A stretch of DNA of 64,000 nucleotides, taken from NCBI RefSeq assembly GCF_014191875.1, contig NZ_JACHXD010000003.1, forward strand, positions 372,001-436,000. The letters run 5' to 3'. Shown here piece after piece: positions 39,233 to 47,947 of the stretch (within the stretch, counting starts at the first letter, position 1; each line of letters opens with the position of its first letter). The notes under the pieces were generated by a model. It had not been told where the DNA came from, did not search any database, and worked only from the letters and a program-made list of their open reading frames with translations. Position numbers and translations under genes: made by a program. Source of the stretch: Pseudoduganella violacea. GTDB lineage: Bacteria > Pseudomonadota > Gammaproteobacteria > Burkholderiales > Burkholderiaceae_D.

Positions 39233-40516
39233 ATGAAGAAAAAAATCCTTACCCTGTTCGCCGGCCTGCTGGTTCTGCTGGCCGCCGCTGCGTTGTGGCT
39301 GTGGCCCAAGGACGACGCGGGCGCGCCGGCCAGCGCCGCCTTCAAAGCGCTGCCTGCGGCCGAGAAAGTGGCGCGCGGCGCCTATCTGGCCAAGGCCGGC
39401 GACTGCATGGCCTGCCACACCACGCGCGGCGGCGTCGCCTTTGCCGGCGGCCGCGCCCTGCAAACCCCGTTCGGTAATGTGATCGCGCCCAATATCACAT
39501 CGGACAAGGAAAACGGCATCGGCAGCTGGAGCGCCGACGATTTCTGGAACGCGCTGCACAACGGCAAATCGAAAAATGGCCGCCTGCTCTATCCAGCCTT
39601 CCCCTACACCGATTACACCAAGGTCACGCGCGACGATTCGGACGCGCTGTACGCCTACTTCCAGACCGTGCCCGCCCACCCGCAGGCCAACCGTCCGCAC
39701 GAGCTGCGCTTCCCTTACAACCAGCAGCTCACGCTGGCCGTGTGGCGTGCCATGTACTTCAAGCCCGCCGTCTACCAAGCGGACAATAGCAAGCCGGCCG
39801 AATGGAACCGCGGCGCCTATCTGGTGCAGGGCCTGGGCCATTGCATCGCCTGCCACAGCACGCGCAACGCCCTGGGCGCCAGCGATGGCGGCCTGAATGG
39901 CGGCATGATCCCGGTGCTGGGCTGGTATGCGCCTTCGCTCAATTCCGACCGCGAAGCGGGCCTGGGCGAGTGGCAGACGCCGCATATCGAGCAGTTGCTG
40001 AAAACCGGCATCTCGCCGCGCGCCACCGTCTTCGGCCCGATGGCCGAAGTGGTACGCCAAAGCCTGCAGCATCTGAACGACGCCGATATCGGCGCCATGG
40101 CCCTGTATCTGAAATCGCTCCCGGCGCCGGACGGCAAGCCCGAACCCTACGAGCGCGAGAAGAGCAGCGAAGCCGTCGCCTTCCTGGCGGCGGGCGCGAA
40201 GATTTACAAATCGCAGTGCATGGACTGCCACGGCGAAAACGGCGAAGGCATTCCGCCGGCCTATCCGCCGCTGGCCGGCAACCGCGCGCTGACCATGGAC
40301 GAAGCGGTCAATCCCATCCGCATCGTGCTGAATGGCGGCTTCCCGCCCGGTACGGCGGGCAACCCGCGCCCTTACGGCATGCCGCCGTTCAGCCATGCGC
40401 TGAACGATGTGGAGGTGGCGGCCGTGGTGTCTTATCTGCGCAGCGCATGGGGCAATAATGCGCGCCCGGTGAGCAGCGTCGAGGTAAATCGCTACCGCAA
40501 CGTGCCGCTCGAATAA
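39233..40516 (+). CDS. Triheme cytochrome c, alcohol/gluconate dehydrogenase subunit-like
   Basis: A 427-residue protein anchored by an N-terminal helix (KKKILTLFAGLLVLLAAAAL). Three CxxCH motifs lie in GDCMACHTTRGG (near 58), GHCIACHSTRNA (near 204) and SQCMDCHGENGEG (near 328). This is the layout of the membrane cytochrome subunit of quinohemoprotein alcohol, aldehyde or gluconate dehydrogenases (for example ADHII). The catalytic subunit is absent here, so the electron donor is unknown. It forms a unit with the preceding diheme cytochrome. Confidence 0.88.
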   Translation: MKKKILTLFAGLLVLLAAAALWLWPKDDAGAPASAAFKALPAAEKVARGAYLAKAGDCMACHTTRGGVAFAGGRALQTPFGNVIAPNITSDKENGIGSWSADDFWNALHNGKSKNGRLLYPAFPYTDYTKVTRDDSDALYAYFQTVPAHPQANRPHELRFPYNQQLTLAVWRAMYFKPAVYQADNSKPAEWNRGAYLVQGLGHCIACHSTRNALGASDGGLNGGMIPVLGWYAPSLNSDREAGLGEWQTPHIEQLLKTGISPRATVFGPMAEVVRQSLQHLNDADIGAMALYLKSLPAPDGKPEPYEREKSSEAVAFLAAGAKIYKSQCMDCHGENGEGIPPAYPPLAGNRALTMDEAVNPIRIVLNGGFPPGTAGNPRPYGMPPFSHALNDVEVAAVVSYLRSAWGNNARPVSSVEVNRYRNVPLE

Positions 40517-40600
40517 TCTTTCTTGACTAGCGATATAAAAGCAAAACGTAAGGACTTGGGCGTAGAATGACAGCAGGTCACGCTCAAGGCGCTTACGATC

Positions 40601-41287
40601 ATGCCAATAAAAATACGTACCGTTTTGCCTGTCCTGCTGGGCCTTGCGACCAGTGCCGCGGCGCAGGCGCAGAGCTTCGAAGCGCGCTGTGCCAGCGAAC
40701 TGCAATCGCGCTTCCAGGTGACGTCTTCCAGCGCGGGCTATGCGGTGGACAATACCGTCGCCACCAAGGTGCTGCATAACCGCGCCGTGCACAATAGCGC
40801 CGGCGACATGATGCTGGGCCTGACCTCCGCCACCTCGCGCGTTGAAGTCAGCATCGATGGCCATGTCCTGCAAGACCCGGGCAACGGGCGCGAATGCCTG
40901 GCGCCGCAGATCAGCGTCGACCTGCGCTATCTTCCCCTGCAAGTGTATGTGGCGCGCGAGTTTTCGCCGGCCGGCTGCCCTTACCGCGCCGTGCTCGATC
41001 ACGAAATGGAACACGTCAATCTCTATCTGCAGCACTTGCCCAAGGTGGCGGGACTGGTGCAGCAGGCGCTAGAAAAGCGCTACCGTGGCGCGCCGCTGTA
41101 TGCGGCCAGCGGCGCGGGCCTGGACGCCCTGGCCAATCAGATCGATACCTGGCTTTGGCCCATGATCAAGACCGAGATGCAGCGCATTGAGGTCTATCAA
41201 AAAGCCTTCGACAGCGACGAGGAATCCTTCCGCCTCAGCTCCGCCTGCCAGGGCGAACTAGGACTCAATCTGCGCTCGCGCTATTGA
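40601..41287 (+). CDS. Exported protein with HExxH motif, possible zinc protease
   Basis: A 228-residue protein with a signal peptide (MPIKIRTVLPVLLGLATSAA, cleavage near AQAQS). The mature part contains AVLDHEMEHVNLYLQHLP, with H134-E135-x-x-H138 in zinc-protease form. Four cysteines (near 30, 99, 126 and 219) could form disulfides. It resembles no characterised peptidase that I can name; the spacing recalls the DUF922-type secreted proteases. No partner gene is evident. The ATG at 40601 is followed directly by the signal peptide. Confidence 0.6.
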   Translation: MPIKIRTVLPVLLGLATSAAAQAQSFEARCASELQSRFQVTSSSAGYAVDNTVATKVLHNRAVHNSAGDMMLGLTSATSRVEVSIDGHVLQDPGNGRECLAPQISVDLRYLPLQVYVAREFSPAGCPYRAVLDHEMEHVNLYLQHLPKVAGLVQQALEKRYRGAPLYAASGAGLDALANQIDTWLWPMIKTEMQRIEVYQKAFDSDEESFRLSSACQGELGLNLRSRY

Positions 41288-41299
41288 AGGCGGGCCGCC

Positions 41300-41935
41300 T
41301 CAGCGCGGGTATTCGAAGCCGGTGCGCAAGTCCATCGGGATGTTGCGTCCGCCCTGGCTGACGGTCAGACGTTGCGGCGGCTCGTCGCCGGCCAGCGCGC
41401 CCGGCTTGACCATCAAGCCTTCGCCCTTGCGCATCAGCGCATCACAACGCTCATATACGTTCGGGCAGCCCGTCCCGGCCAACAGCGCCTGCACGATGGG
41501 CACCTTCCACGCATCGACCGCGCCCGACTGGAACTGGCAGATCAGATAGCCGTCCTTGCCGCCGTAGCTATGCACCAGCAAGCCGGACAAGCCGTCCGCA
41601 TCGCCATCGATCAGTTGCACCAGTTCCTGCGGCGCGGCCTGGGCCAGGGCCGGCGCGCGTTTTTCCAGCGCGGCCTTGACGCGGCGCTTCATCATCGCGT
41701 GATCCACCGGCTCGTCCTCGCGCAGCGTCCAGATACGGGCGGCGATCTGCGACTTGGCGCTGTAGCCGGCGCGCGCCAGGAAACGCCGCGCCGACGATTG
41801 CACGATGGCAGTCGCCCCGGCCTTCATTTTTTCCTGGGGACGGCCTTCGACTTTCTCGATGGCCGATTGGTAGATCCAGGGCGAACCGGCGAGTATGGCC
41901 GCTTCCTTGCCCTGTTTGATGGTGATGATAAGCAT
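41300..41935 (-). pseudogene. Truncated RlmI-like 23S rRNA methyltransferase (N-terminal half only)
   Basis: A 211-residue frame aligned to the first half of RlmI-type rRNA (cytosine-C5) methyltransferases: PUA domain (IITIKQGKEAAILAGSPWIY, FLARAGYSAKSQIAARIWT) then the EEHEE-like domain (LIDGDADGLSGLLVHSYGG, VYERCDALMRKGEG). It stops at DLRTGFEYPR, where the family continues with GHKTGYYLDQR and the SAM-binding Rossmann fold. About 185 residues including all catalytic motifs are missing, and no remnant follows. It may still bind RNA, but it cannot methylate. Confidence 0.75.
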
Positions 41936-42147
41936 GTGCATCCTGTCAGAGGTGGCCGCAAAAGCGAGCGGCCAATCCAGCATCTTACAGGATCGCCGCG
42001 CGGCCGCGCCAGCGCGGCGGCCCAGTCCAGTCCCGCCTGTCGGCATTCTATTCCCGTTCACGCGCAGTTTGTCGCATGGCGGCAGCCCTGGCCTTGGCGC
42101 TGAAATACTATCAGCCCATACCAATCGCAAACCCAAGGAGGAGACCC

Positions 42148-42930
42148 ATGGTTGAACTGAAAAATATCCCAGTCGCCGCGCGCGGCATCGTGCTCGCCGC
42201 CGGCCTGCTGGCGGCGGCCGCGCCGCTGAGCCAGGCCGTGGCCGGTCCCGGCAGTTGGTTCCGCGGCGAACGCGTGCAGGGCAACGGCAAGATCGTCAAG
42301 CAGAGCCGGGAGCCGGGCCACTTCAGCGGCGTCGGTCTCGGCATGAGCGGCAACGTCGAGATCCGCGTCGGCAATAGCGAAAGCGTGACGATCGAGACCG
42401 ACGAGAATATCCTGCCGCTGATCGATACCGTGGTCGAAAACGGCACGTTGAAAATCCGCCCGGTGAAAAAGGACGCATCCTTCGATACGCGCAATCTGCG
42501 CATCGTGGTGCAGGCGCGCGCACTGGAAAAAGTCTCGGTCGGCGGTTCCGGCAATGTCGAGGTAAACGGCATGCGCGGCGAGCGCCTGCAATTCGACGTG
42601 GGCGGTTCCGGCACCATCAATGCGCGCGGCCTGGAAGGCGCGTCGGTGGCGGTTTCGCTGGGCGGCAGCGGCAGCCTGAAAGCCAGCGGCACGGCGGAGA
42701 ACGTGAACGTGTCGATCGGCGGTTCGGGCAAGGTGGCGCTCGGCCAGCTGCAAGCGCGCAATGTGGTGGTCAGCATCGGCGGTTCAGGCGAGGCGACCGT
42801 GTGGGCCAAGGAATCGCTGAACACCAGCGTGGCCGGCTCGGGCGACGTCTCCTACTACGGCGATCCGCGCGTGAACAAGAACGTGACGGGTTCGGGCTCG
42901 GTACGCCGCGCCGGTGGCGCACCACAGTAA
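42148..42930 (+). CDS. Exported DUF2807 (GIN-domain) protein
   Basis: A 260-residue protein with a signal peptide (about 1-35, ending SQAVAGP) and a DUF2807 beta-solenoid of repeated units built on GGSGNVEVNG, GGSGTINARG, GGSGSLKASG, GGSGKVALG and GSGDVSYYGDP. The Gly-Ser-Gly turns repeat about every 18-20 residues. Probably periplasmic or outer-membrane associated; function unknown. The end resembles the paralog at 27296-27922. Strong AAGGAGGAG precedes the ATG. A hairpin terminator follows. Confidence 0.88.
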   Translation: MVELKNIPVAARGIVLAAGLLAAAAPLSQAVAGPGSWFRGERVQGNGKIVKQSREPGHFSGVGLGMSGNVEIRVGNSESVTIETDENILPLIDTVVENGTLKIRPVKKDASFDTRNLRIVVQARALEKVSVGGSGNVEVNGMRGERLQFDVGGSGTINARGLEGASVAVSLGGSGSLKASGTAENVNVSIGGSGKVALGQLQARNVVVSIGGSGEATVWAKESLNTSVAGSGDVSYYGDPRVNKNVTGSGSVRRAGGAPQ

Positions 42931-42954
42931 CCGGAACTGCAGGCGCAAAAAAAA

Positions 42955-42976
42955 CTGCCCGGTGGGGACCGGGCAG
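42955..42976 (+). terminator. Terminator after the DUF2807 gene
   Basis: CTGCCCGGT/ACCGGGCAG stem over a short GGGG loop, 25 bases past the stop. The preceding A-run makes it stronger on the minus strand, facing away from the convergent gene. Confidence 0.65.
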
Positions 42977-43119
42977 ATAAAGGGATGAAAATGAGAAGGT
43001 GAAGAAAGGTACTGCAGTTACATCGATACCCACGTCCAGCGCCGGCGCATGGCCGCAGGGTGAGCACTGCCGCCGCCGCGGCGCAGCGGGCGTCAGTGCA
43101 TTAATACGGGGGTGGCGGC

Positions 43120-43578
43120 TTAGTGGCCGGCGTGGGCGCGCGCGGACGGGCTATAGTTGATCGGCTTGACCGGCACTTGCACTTCCACGGTCTCGCGCTT
43201 CTTGTCCTTCTTCTCGAAGGTCAGTTTCAAAGGCACGGTATCGCCTTCTTTGAGCTGGCGTTTCAGCTGCATCAGCATGACGTGATAGCTGCCCGGCTTG
43301 AGCTCGACCGCTTTGCCGGCCGGCAGATCAAGGCCATCGATCTCGGACATCTTCATCACATTGTTTTCCATCGACATCTGGTGCAACTCGGCATTCGCGA
43401 CCGTGGTTTCCACGCCGACCAGGCGCGCATCCTGCGCCGATTGCAGCAGCATGAAGGCGCCGCTGGCTTTAGCGGCAGGGACGGTGGCGCGCGCCCAGCT
43501 TTCGCTGACCGTGACTTGGGCCATGGCCGAGGCGGCGAACGCCATGGAAATGGCGCATGCAAAGAATTGCTTTTTCAT
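43120..43578 (-). CDS. PCu(A)C-family periplasmic copper chaperone
   Basis: A 152-residue protein with a signal peptide (cleavage after AMA). The Cu(I) site pattern H-x10-M-x21-H-x-M is exact: His66, Met77, His99 and Met101. PCu(A)C proteins deliver copper to the CuA or CuB site of heme-copper oxidases, often with Sco. A His-containing tail (SARAHAGH) may add metal affinity. It lies beside a DUF2946 gene on the same strand, a common pairing in copper loci. Confidence 0.9.
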   Translation of the reverse strand: MKKQFFACAISMAFAASAMAQVTVSESWARATVPAAKASGAFMLLQSAQDARLVGVETTVANAELHQMSMENNVMKMSEIDGLDLPAGKAVELKPGSYHVMLMQLKRQLKEGDTVPLKLTFEKKDKKRETVEVQVPVKPINYSPSARAHAGH

Positions 43579-43617
43579 TCAAAACTCCTGATTTTTGTGG
43601 GAAGAACAGCGACATCA

Positions 43618-44049
43618 TCACACAAGAACAGGAGGACCGCGCGGGATTGAGGCACGCCAGCCTTGCAGCGGCACAGGCGCGCGGTACAACATGAAGGGAA
43701 GAAGACGGTTGCCGTCGAGTTCAGCCAGCAGGGGCCGTTCGGCGGGCGGCGGAGCGAAGGAAGCGGCATGCGTGAAGCAGTAGCCGCAGTCCTCCATCGC
43801 CATTTTTTCGGTCTGGGCCGGGGTCTGCTTTTGCGGTTTGCTGCGGTCGGTCAGCGCCAGGAAGGTGGCGTAATCGAGTTCGCCGCTGCCGCTCAGGCGC
43901 TGGCCATCATTCAGACAGATTTCCCAGCTGCGCTGCTGGCCCTTGCACAGGGAGAGCGCGTGCGAGATCGACGGGGCGAGCGCGTTCAGCAGGATCGCGA
44001 AGCACGAGAGCCAGAGAGCACGACGCCACATTGTCGAATGTCGATACAT
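43618..44049 (-). CDS. DUF2946 family protein
   Basis: A 143-residue protein with one N-terminal helix (ALWLSCFAILLNALAPSISHA) and the DUF2946 signature CGYCFTHAASFAPPP. Two further cysteines sit in CKGQQRSWEICLND. The family occurs beside copper and TonB genes in proteobacteria, but its function is not known. The start may be the ATG at 44049 or one six codons later; neither has a strong ribosome site. Probably secreted or anchored. Confidence 0.75.
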   Translation of the reverse strand: MYRHSTMWRRALWLSCFAILLNALAPSISHALSLCKGQQRSWEICLNDGQRLSGSGELDYATFLALTDRSKPQKQTPAQTEKMAMEDCGYCFTHAASFAPPPAERPLLAELDGNRLLPFMLYRAPVPLQGWRASIPRGPPVLV

Positions 44050-44129
44050 GCGGCGATTATAGCCCAGGGTTTTGCCGCATACGGCCCGGCGTTTACCCGC
44101 CATATCAAGAAAATCGAAAAAAGATTGGA

Positions 44130-44891
44130 CTAGCGAATGCCCGGCGGCTGCTCCAGCTGTTCGGCCAGCAGGCGCGCGGCCTGCCAGCGCCGCGCCGGCG
44201 CCGGATGGGCGAAGCTGTCCAGATACGGCGCGTAACTGTTGCGGCTCAACTTCTGGAAATAGCGCGCCAGCCTGGCGGCGGGCCAGCCGGCGCGCCAGGC
44301 CAGCTTCAAGCCTTCACGGTCGGCCTCCTCTTCCTGCTGCTGGTTCAAGGGGGCGAGCCGGCGCATCAGCCCCTGGTCATGGTCGACCGCGTGTTCCAGT
44401 TCGGCGAAGGGGCGCGCCGCCCATTGCGGGTCGAGGCGCAGCGCCTGCTCGAATTCGCGCAGATTGTGCAGCAGCACGGCGTGGGCGATTTCATGCGCCA
44501 GCAGCATGGCCAGTTCGGCATCGTTCAATTCCAGGCGGCGCGTGAATGCGCGGCTGAGCAGCAGCTTGCCGCCGGCCATGGCAAAGGCGTTTTCGTCGCC
44601 GTCGGGCGTGGTATGCCATTCCCAGGACCAGGCGGCGCTGACGGGATAGTCGCGCGCGGCCTGCGCCAGCAAGGGCTGCAGGATGCGTTCGACGCGGGCG
44701 TGGAAGGCGGAATCGGTATCGAGGCTGTGGGCGCGCCGCAGCTCGTCGATGCGCTCGCGGTACAGGCGGGCGGCGCCCTGCTCCACCTGCGCCTGGTCGA
44801 GGGCCAAGGCAGGCAGCGGCGCGCACAGGATGCACGACAGGGCAAGCAGGCGGGCCAGGAATGGAAGCTGGTCCATGGCCCGCCGCCGCAT
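44130..44891 (-). CDS. M48-family zinc metallopeptidase
   Basis: A 253-residue exported or periplasmic peptidase. The N-terminal hydrophobic stretch (LARLLALSCILCAPLPALA) is a signal peptide. The zinc site is HEIAHAVLLH, and the third ligand glutamate is in QQEEEADREGLKLAWRAGW. This is the BepA/YcaL-like layout of M48 enzymes that look after outer-membrane proteins. The ATG at 44891 overlaps the yaeQ stop by one base, which decides the start. No TPR region is present, unlike BepA. Confidence 0.85.
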   Translation of the reverse strand: MRRRAMDQLPFLARLLALSCILCAPLPALALDQAQVEQGAARLYRERIDELRRAHSLDTDSAFHARVERILQPLLAQAARDYPVSAAWSWEWHTTPDGDENAFAMAGGKLLLSRAFTRRLELNDAELAMLLAHEIAHAVLLHNLREFEQALRLDPQWAARPFAELEHAVDHDQGLMRRLAPLNQQQEEEADREGLKLAWRAGWPAARLARYFQKLSRNSYAPYLDSFAHPAPARRWQAARLLAEQLEQPPGIR

Positions 44892-45427
44892 CAGGGCTTC
44901 AGGGTTTCGCGGTCGATCAGGACCGTCTGTTCGCCGTCGGTCAGCCAGATCTGGCCGTCCTGGATGGTGCATTGCAGCTGCATGCTGCGCTTGGCCATGC
45001 TTTCCAGCGCCAGCGTGGCGTCGGACGGCAGATTGATGACCGTGACGTTCTTGGCGCGGTCGACCTTGTTGGCGATCTGCTTCCACCAGATATGGCTGGT
45101 GGCGTTGTAGCAGTACACGATCACCTTGTCCGAGCGGCCCGCGCCCTTCAGGATGCGGCGGTCGTCCGGCTGGCCGACTTCGATCCACAGCTGGATGGCG
45201 TCGGTCAGGTCTTTTCGCCACAGGTCCGGCTCATCGACGTCGAACATGCCCTTGGTGAAGGTCAGCGCCTCGTCGGCATGGATGGCGAAAGCCAGCAGGC
45301 GCACCATCATGCGTTCGTCCGTTTCGGACGGGTGGCGCGCCAGGGTCAGCGTATGGGTGCCATAGTAGTTGCGGTCCATGTCCGCAATCGACAGTTCGGC
45401 TTTGTAAATTGTTGCTTTGAGTGCCAT
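44891..45427 (-). CDS. yaeQ: YaeQ family protein
   Basis: A 178-residue cytoplasmic protein of the YaeQ family: MALKATIYKAELSIADMDRN at the start, HPSETDERMMVRLLAFA and GMFDVDEPDLWRKDL in the middle, all strictly family-typical. YaeQ has a PD-(D/E)XK-like fold and was linked to RfaH-type transcription suppression in E. coli, but its real role is unclear. It precedes an M48 peptidase with a one-base overlap. Confidence 0.95.
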   Translation of the reverse strand: MALKATIYKAELSIADMDRNYYGTHTLTLARHPSETDERMMVRLLAFAIHADEALTFTKGMFDVDEPDLWRKDLTDAIQLWIEVGQPDDRRILKGAGRSDKVIVYCYNATSHIWWKQIANKVDRAKNVTVINLPSDATLALESMAKRSMQLQCTIQDGQIWLTDGEQTVLIDRETLKP

Positions 45428-45448
45428 CTAGAAAACTATATATACGGT

Positions 45449-46318
45449 TTATTTAAATACCACGGTTTTGCTGCCGTTCTGCAGCACGCGATGCTCGACG
45501 AACCACTTCACGGCGCGCGCCAGCACCACGCATTCCACGTCGCGGCCGATGGCCGACAAGGTGGCGGCGTCCATCGAATGGTCGACGCGCTCCACATCCT
45601 GCTCGATGATCGGGCCTTCGTCCAGATCGCCGGTGACGAAATGGGCGGTGGCGCCGATCAGTTTCACGCCGCGGTGGTGCGCCTGGGCGTAAGGCTTGGC
45701 GCCCTTGAAGCTGGGCAGGAAGGAGTGGTGGATATTGATTGCCTTGCCTTTCAGGCGGGCGCACAGCGATGGCGACAGGATTTGCATATAGCGCGCCAGC
45801 ACCACCAGATCGACCTGGTGCATGTCCATCAGTTCGATGATTTTCGCTTCCTGGGCCAGCTTCGCCGTCTCCGGCGCGCCGGTTGCCAGCGGCAGGTGGT
45901 GGAAGGGAATATTATAGCTGGCAGCCAGCTGGTAGAAGTCCATGTGGTTGGAGACGATGGCCGGGATTTCGACCGGCAGCAGACCGCTCTTGTAGCGGAA
46001 CAGCAGATCGTTCAGGCAATGGCCGATTTTCGATACCATCAGCATCACGCGCGGCTTGTAGTGCGCGTCGTGCAGATCCCACTCCAGCTGCATGTCCCGC
46101 GCTAAGTCGGCGAAGGCGGCGCGCAGCGCCTCATCGCTGACGGCACTGTCTTCGCGCGAGAAGTGCACGCGCATGAAGAAACGATGCTCTTCCTGGTCGC
46201 CAAACTGGGCGGAGTCGATGATATTGCAGCCATGGTCGGCCAGGAATCCCGAGACGCGATGCACAATGCCGCGCTGGTCCTGGCAAGAAAGAGTCAAGAT
46301 GTATTCCGGGTAGATCAT
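45449..46318 (-). CDS. purU: Formyltetrahydrofolate deformylase
   Basis: A 289-residue enzyme. An N-terminal ACT domain (EYILTLSCQDQRGIVHRVSG) precedes a formyl-transferase fold with the catalytic residues in NIHHSFLPSFKGAKPYAQA and the Asp in TGDLDEGPIIEQDV. It releases formate from 10-formyltetrahydrofolate, balancing one-carbon pools for purine synthesis. Full length; alone on its strand, 22 bases before yaeQ. Confidence 0.95.
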   Translation of the reverse strand: MIYPEYILTLSCQDQRGIVHRVSGFLADHGCNIIDSAQFGDQEEHRFFMRVHFSREDSAVSDEALRAAFADLARDMQLEWDLHDAHYKPRVMLMVSKIGHCLNDLLFRYKSGLLPVEIPAIVSNHMDFYQLAASYNIPFHHLPLATGAPETAKLAQEAKIIELMDMHQVDLVVLARYMQILSPSLCARLKGKAINIHHSFLPSFKGAKPYAQAHHRGVKLIGATAHFVTGDLDEGPIIEQDVERVDHSMDAATLSAIGRDVECVVLARAVKWFVEHRVLQNGSKTVVFK

Positions 46319-46453
46319 GGTCGATTCCTATTAGGGGGTCAGTATTGTCGCACGAATAAGCTGCAGCGCAGCAAAAACAAAAAGTACGATCATGCCTTTC
46401 CGACAATTTGTGGTTTATAGTGCAGAGATAACACCTTTTTGAAGGGAATAACG

Positions 46454-47476
46454 ATGACGACGACCTTGGAGAACCGGCAATTCCGGCTGGCGGCGCGCCC
46501 GGTGGGCATGTCGCAGGCCAGCGACTGGCAGCAGACGGTGGAGACCGTGCGCGAACTGGCGGACGGCGACATCCTGGTGCAAACGCTGTATCTCTCGCTC
46601 GACCCGGCCATGCGCGGCTGGATGAACGACGCCAAATCCTATATCCGGCCGGTGGCCATCGGCGAAGTAATGCGGGCCGGCGGCGTGGGTGTGGTGCTGG
46701 CTTCGCGCTCGGCCAAGTTCGCGGTGGGCGAGCATGTCTCGGGCGGCCTGGGCGTACAGCAGTACTGGATCGGCCAGGCCGAGGACAAGGCGGCTGCCTT
46801 CTACAAGATCGATCCCGAACTCGCGCCGCTGCCGACCTGGCTCAATACCCTGGGCATGCCGGGCATGACCGCCTATTTCGGCCTGACCGAGGTGGGCCAG
46901 CCGCGCGCCGGCGAAACGGTGGTGGTGTCCGGCGCGGCCGGCGCCGTGGGCCAGACCGTGGGCCAACTGGCCAGGCTGCTGGGCTGCCGCGCCGTGGGCA
47001 TTGCCGGCGGCGCCGCCAAATGCGATTTCGTGGTCAAGGAGCTGGGCTTCGACGCCTGCATCGACTACAAGCAGGCTTCGGTGCGCGATGGCTTGAAGGA
47101 ACACTGCCCGCAGGGCGTGGACGTGTACTTCGACAATGTCGGCGGCGACATCCTCGACACCGTGCTGACCCGCATCAACCGCAAGGCGCGCATCGTGATC
47201 TGCGGCGCCATTTCGCAGTACAACAATACTTCGCAGGTACAAGGCCCGGCCAACTACCTGTCGCTGCTGGTGAACCGCGCCCGCATGGAGGGCATGGTGG
47301 TGTTCGACTATGCCGACCGCTATCCGGTGGCCATGGCGGCCCTGGGCAAATGGCTACAGGAGGGCAAGATCAAGAGCCGCGAAGACGTGGTGCGCGGCCT
47401 GGAGAACTTCCCGCAGGCGCTGTCCATGCTGTTCGAGGGTAAGAACTTCGGCAAGCTGGTGTTGCAGCTCAGCTGA
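46454..47476 (+). CDS. NADP-dependent MDR oxidoreductase (CurA/YncB-like)
   Basis: A 340-residue medium-chain reductase of the PTGR/CurA group: RQFRLAARPVG, LSLDPAMRGWMND, the NADPH-binding GAAGAVGQTVGQLARLLG and YFDNVGGDILDT. It lacks zinc ligands, as expected for 2-alkenal/prostaglandin reductase relatives. It likely reduces the C=C bond of alpha,beta-unsaturated aldehydes or ketones. The ATG at 46454 follows GAAGGG. Divergent from purU. Confidence 0.92.
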   Translation: MTTTLENRQFRLAARPVGMSQASDWQQTVETVRELADGDILVQTLYLSLDPAMRGWMNDAKSYIRPVAIGEVMRAGGVGVVLASRSAKFAVGEHVSGGLGVQQYWIGQAEDKAAAFYKIDPELAPLPTWLNTLGMPGMTAYFGLTEVGQPRAGETVVVSGAAGAVGQTVGQLARLLGCRAVGIAGGAAKCDFVVKELGFDACIDYKQASVRDGLKEHCPQGVDVYFDNVGGDILDTVLTRINRKARIVICGAISQYNNTSQVQGPANYLSLLVNRARMEGMVVFDYADRYPVAMAALGKWLQEGKIKSREDVVRGLENFPQALSMLFEGKNFGKLVLQLS

Positions 47477-47587
47477 TTTTTTCGCAACGAACGGAACTAA
47501 AGCCATCTTCCCCTCTCCAATCAGCAAACGGTTCCCTGCCGTTTGTCGCCCGCGGGCGATCCGATCAACGCGGACAAGGAGATGGAG

Positions 47588-47947
47588 ATGGCTAACAATC
47601 AAGCCGGGCAAGGCGAGGGCAACAGCCAAAAGGCCGATCCCGCCAGCAGTCAGAAAAGCAACGCCAAGCGCGGCTTCGCCGCCATGGATGCCGCGCAGCA
47701 GCGCCAGATCGCCAGCAAGGGCGGCCAGGCGGCCCACCAGAAAGGCACGGCGCACGAATTCGACTCCGAGGAGGCGCGCCGCGCCGGACAGAAAGGCGGC
47801 GTGGCCGTGAGCCGCGACCGCGAACATATGGCCGCCATCGGCCGCAAGGGCGGCGAGAGCCGGCAGTCAGCCCAGCGCAATGCCAATGCCAATGCCAGCG
47901 GCGGCAACCGCCAGGCCGTGGATTCAGGCGGCAGCGAGACAGGATGA
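47588..47947 (+). CDS. KGG-repeat stress-induced protein (YciG/GsiB-like)
   Basis: A 119-residue hydrophilic protein with three KGG-type units: FAAMDAAQQRQIASKGGQAA, EARRAGQKGGVAV and MAAIGRKGGESR. Such proteins (YciG, con-10) accumulate under stress and are largely disordered. The upstream AAGGAG fits the ATG at 47588 (six-base spacing), so this start is preferred over one two codons earlier. The end overlaps the convergent IMPase-like gene by 24 bases. Confidence 0.88.
   Translation: MANNQAGQGEGNSQKADPASSQKSNAKRGFAAMDAAQQRQIASKGGQAAHQKGTAHEFDSEEARRAGQKGGVAVSRDREHMAAIGRKGGESRQSAQRNANANASGGNRQAVDSGGSETG

Noticed and set aside
47560..47947. KGG-repeat gene as a repeat element or CRISPR-like array
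   Set aside because: The repeats are protein-level KGG units within one frame with a ribosome site; no direct DNA repeat with regular spacers exists.
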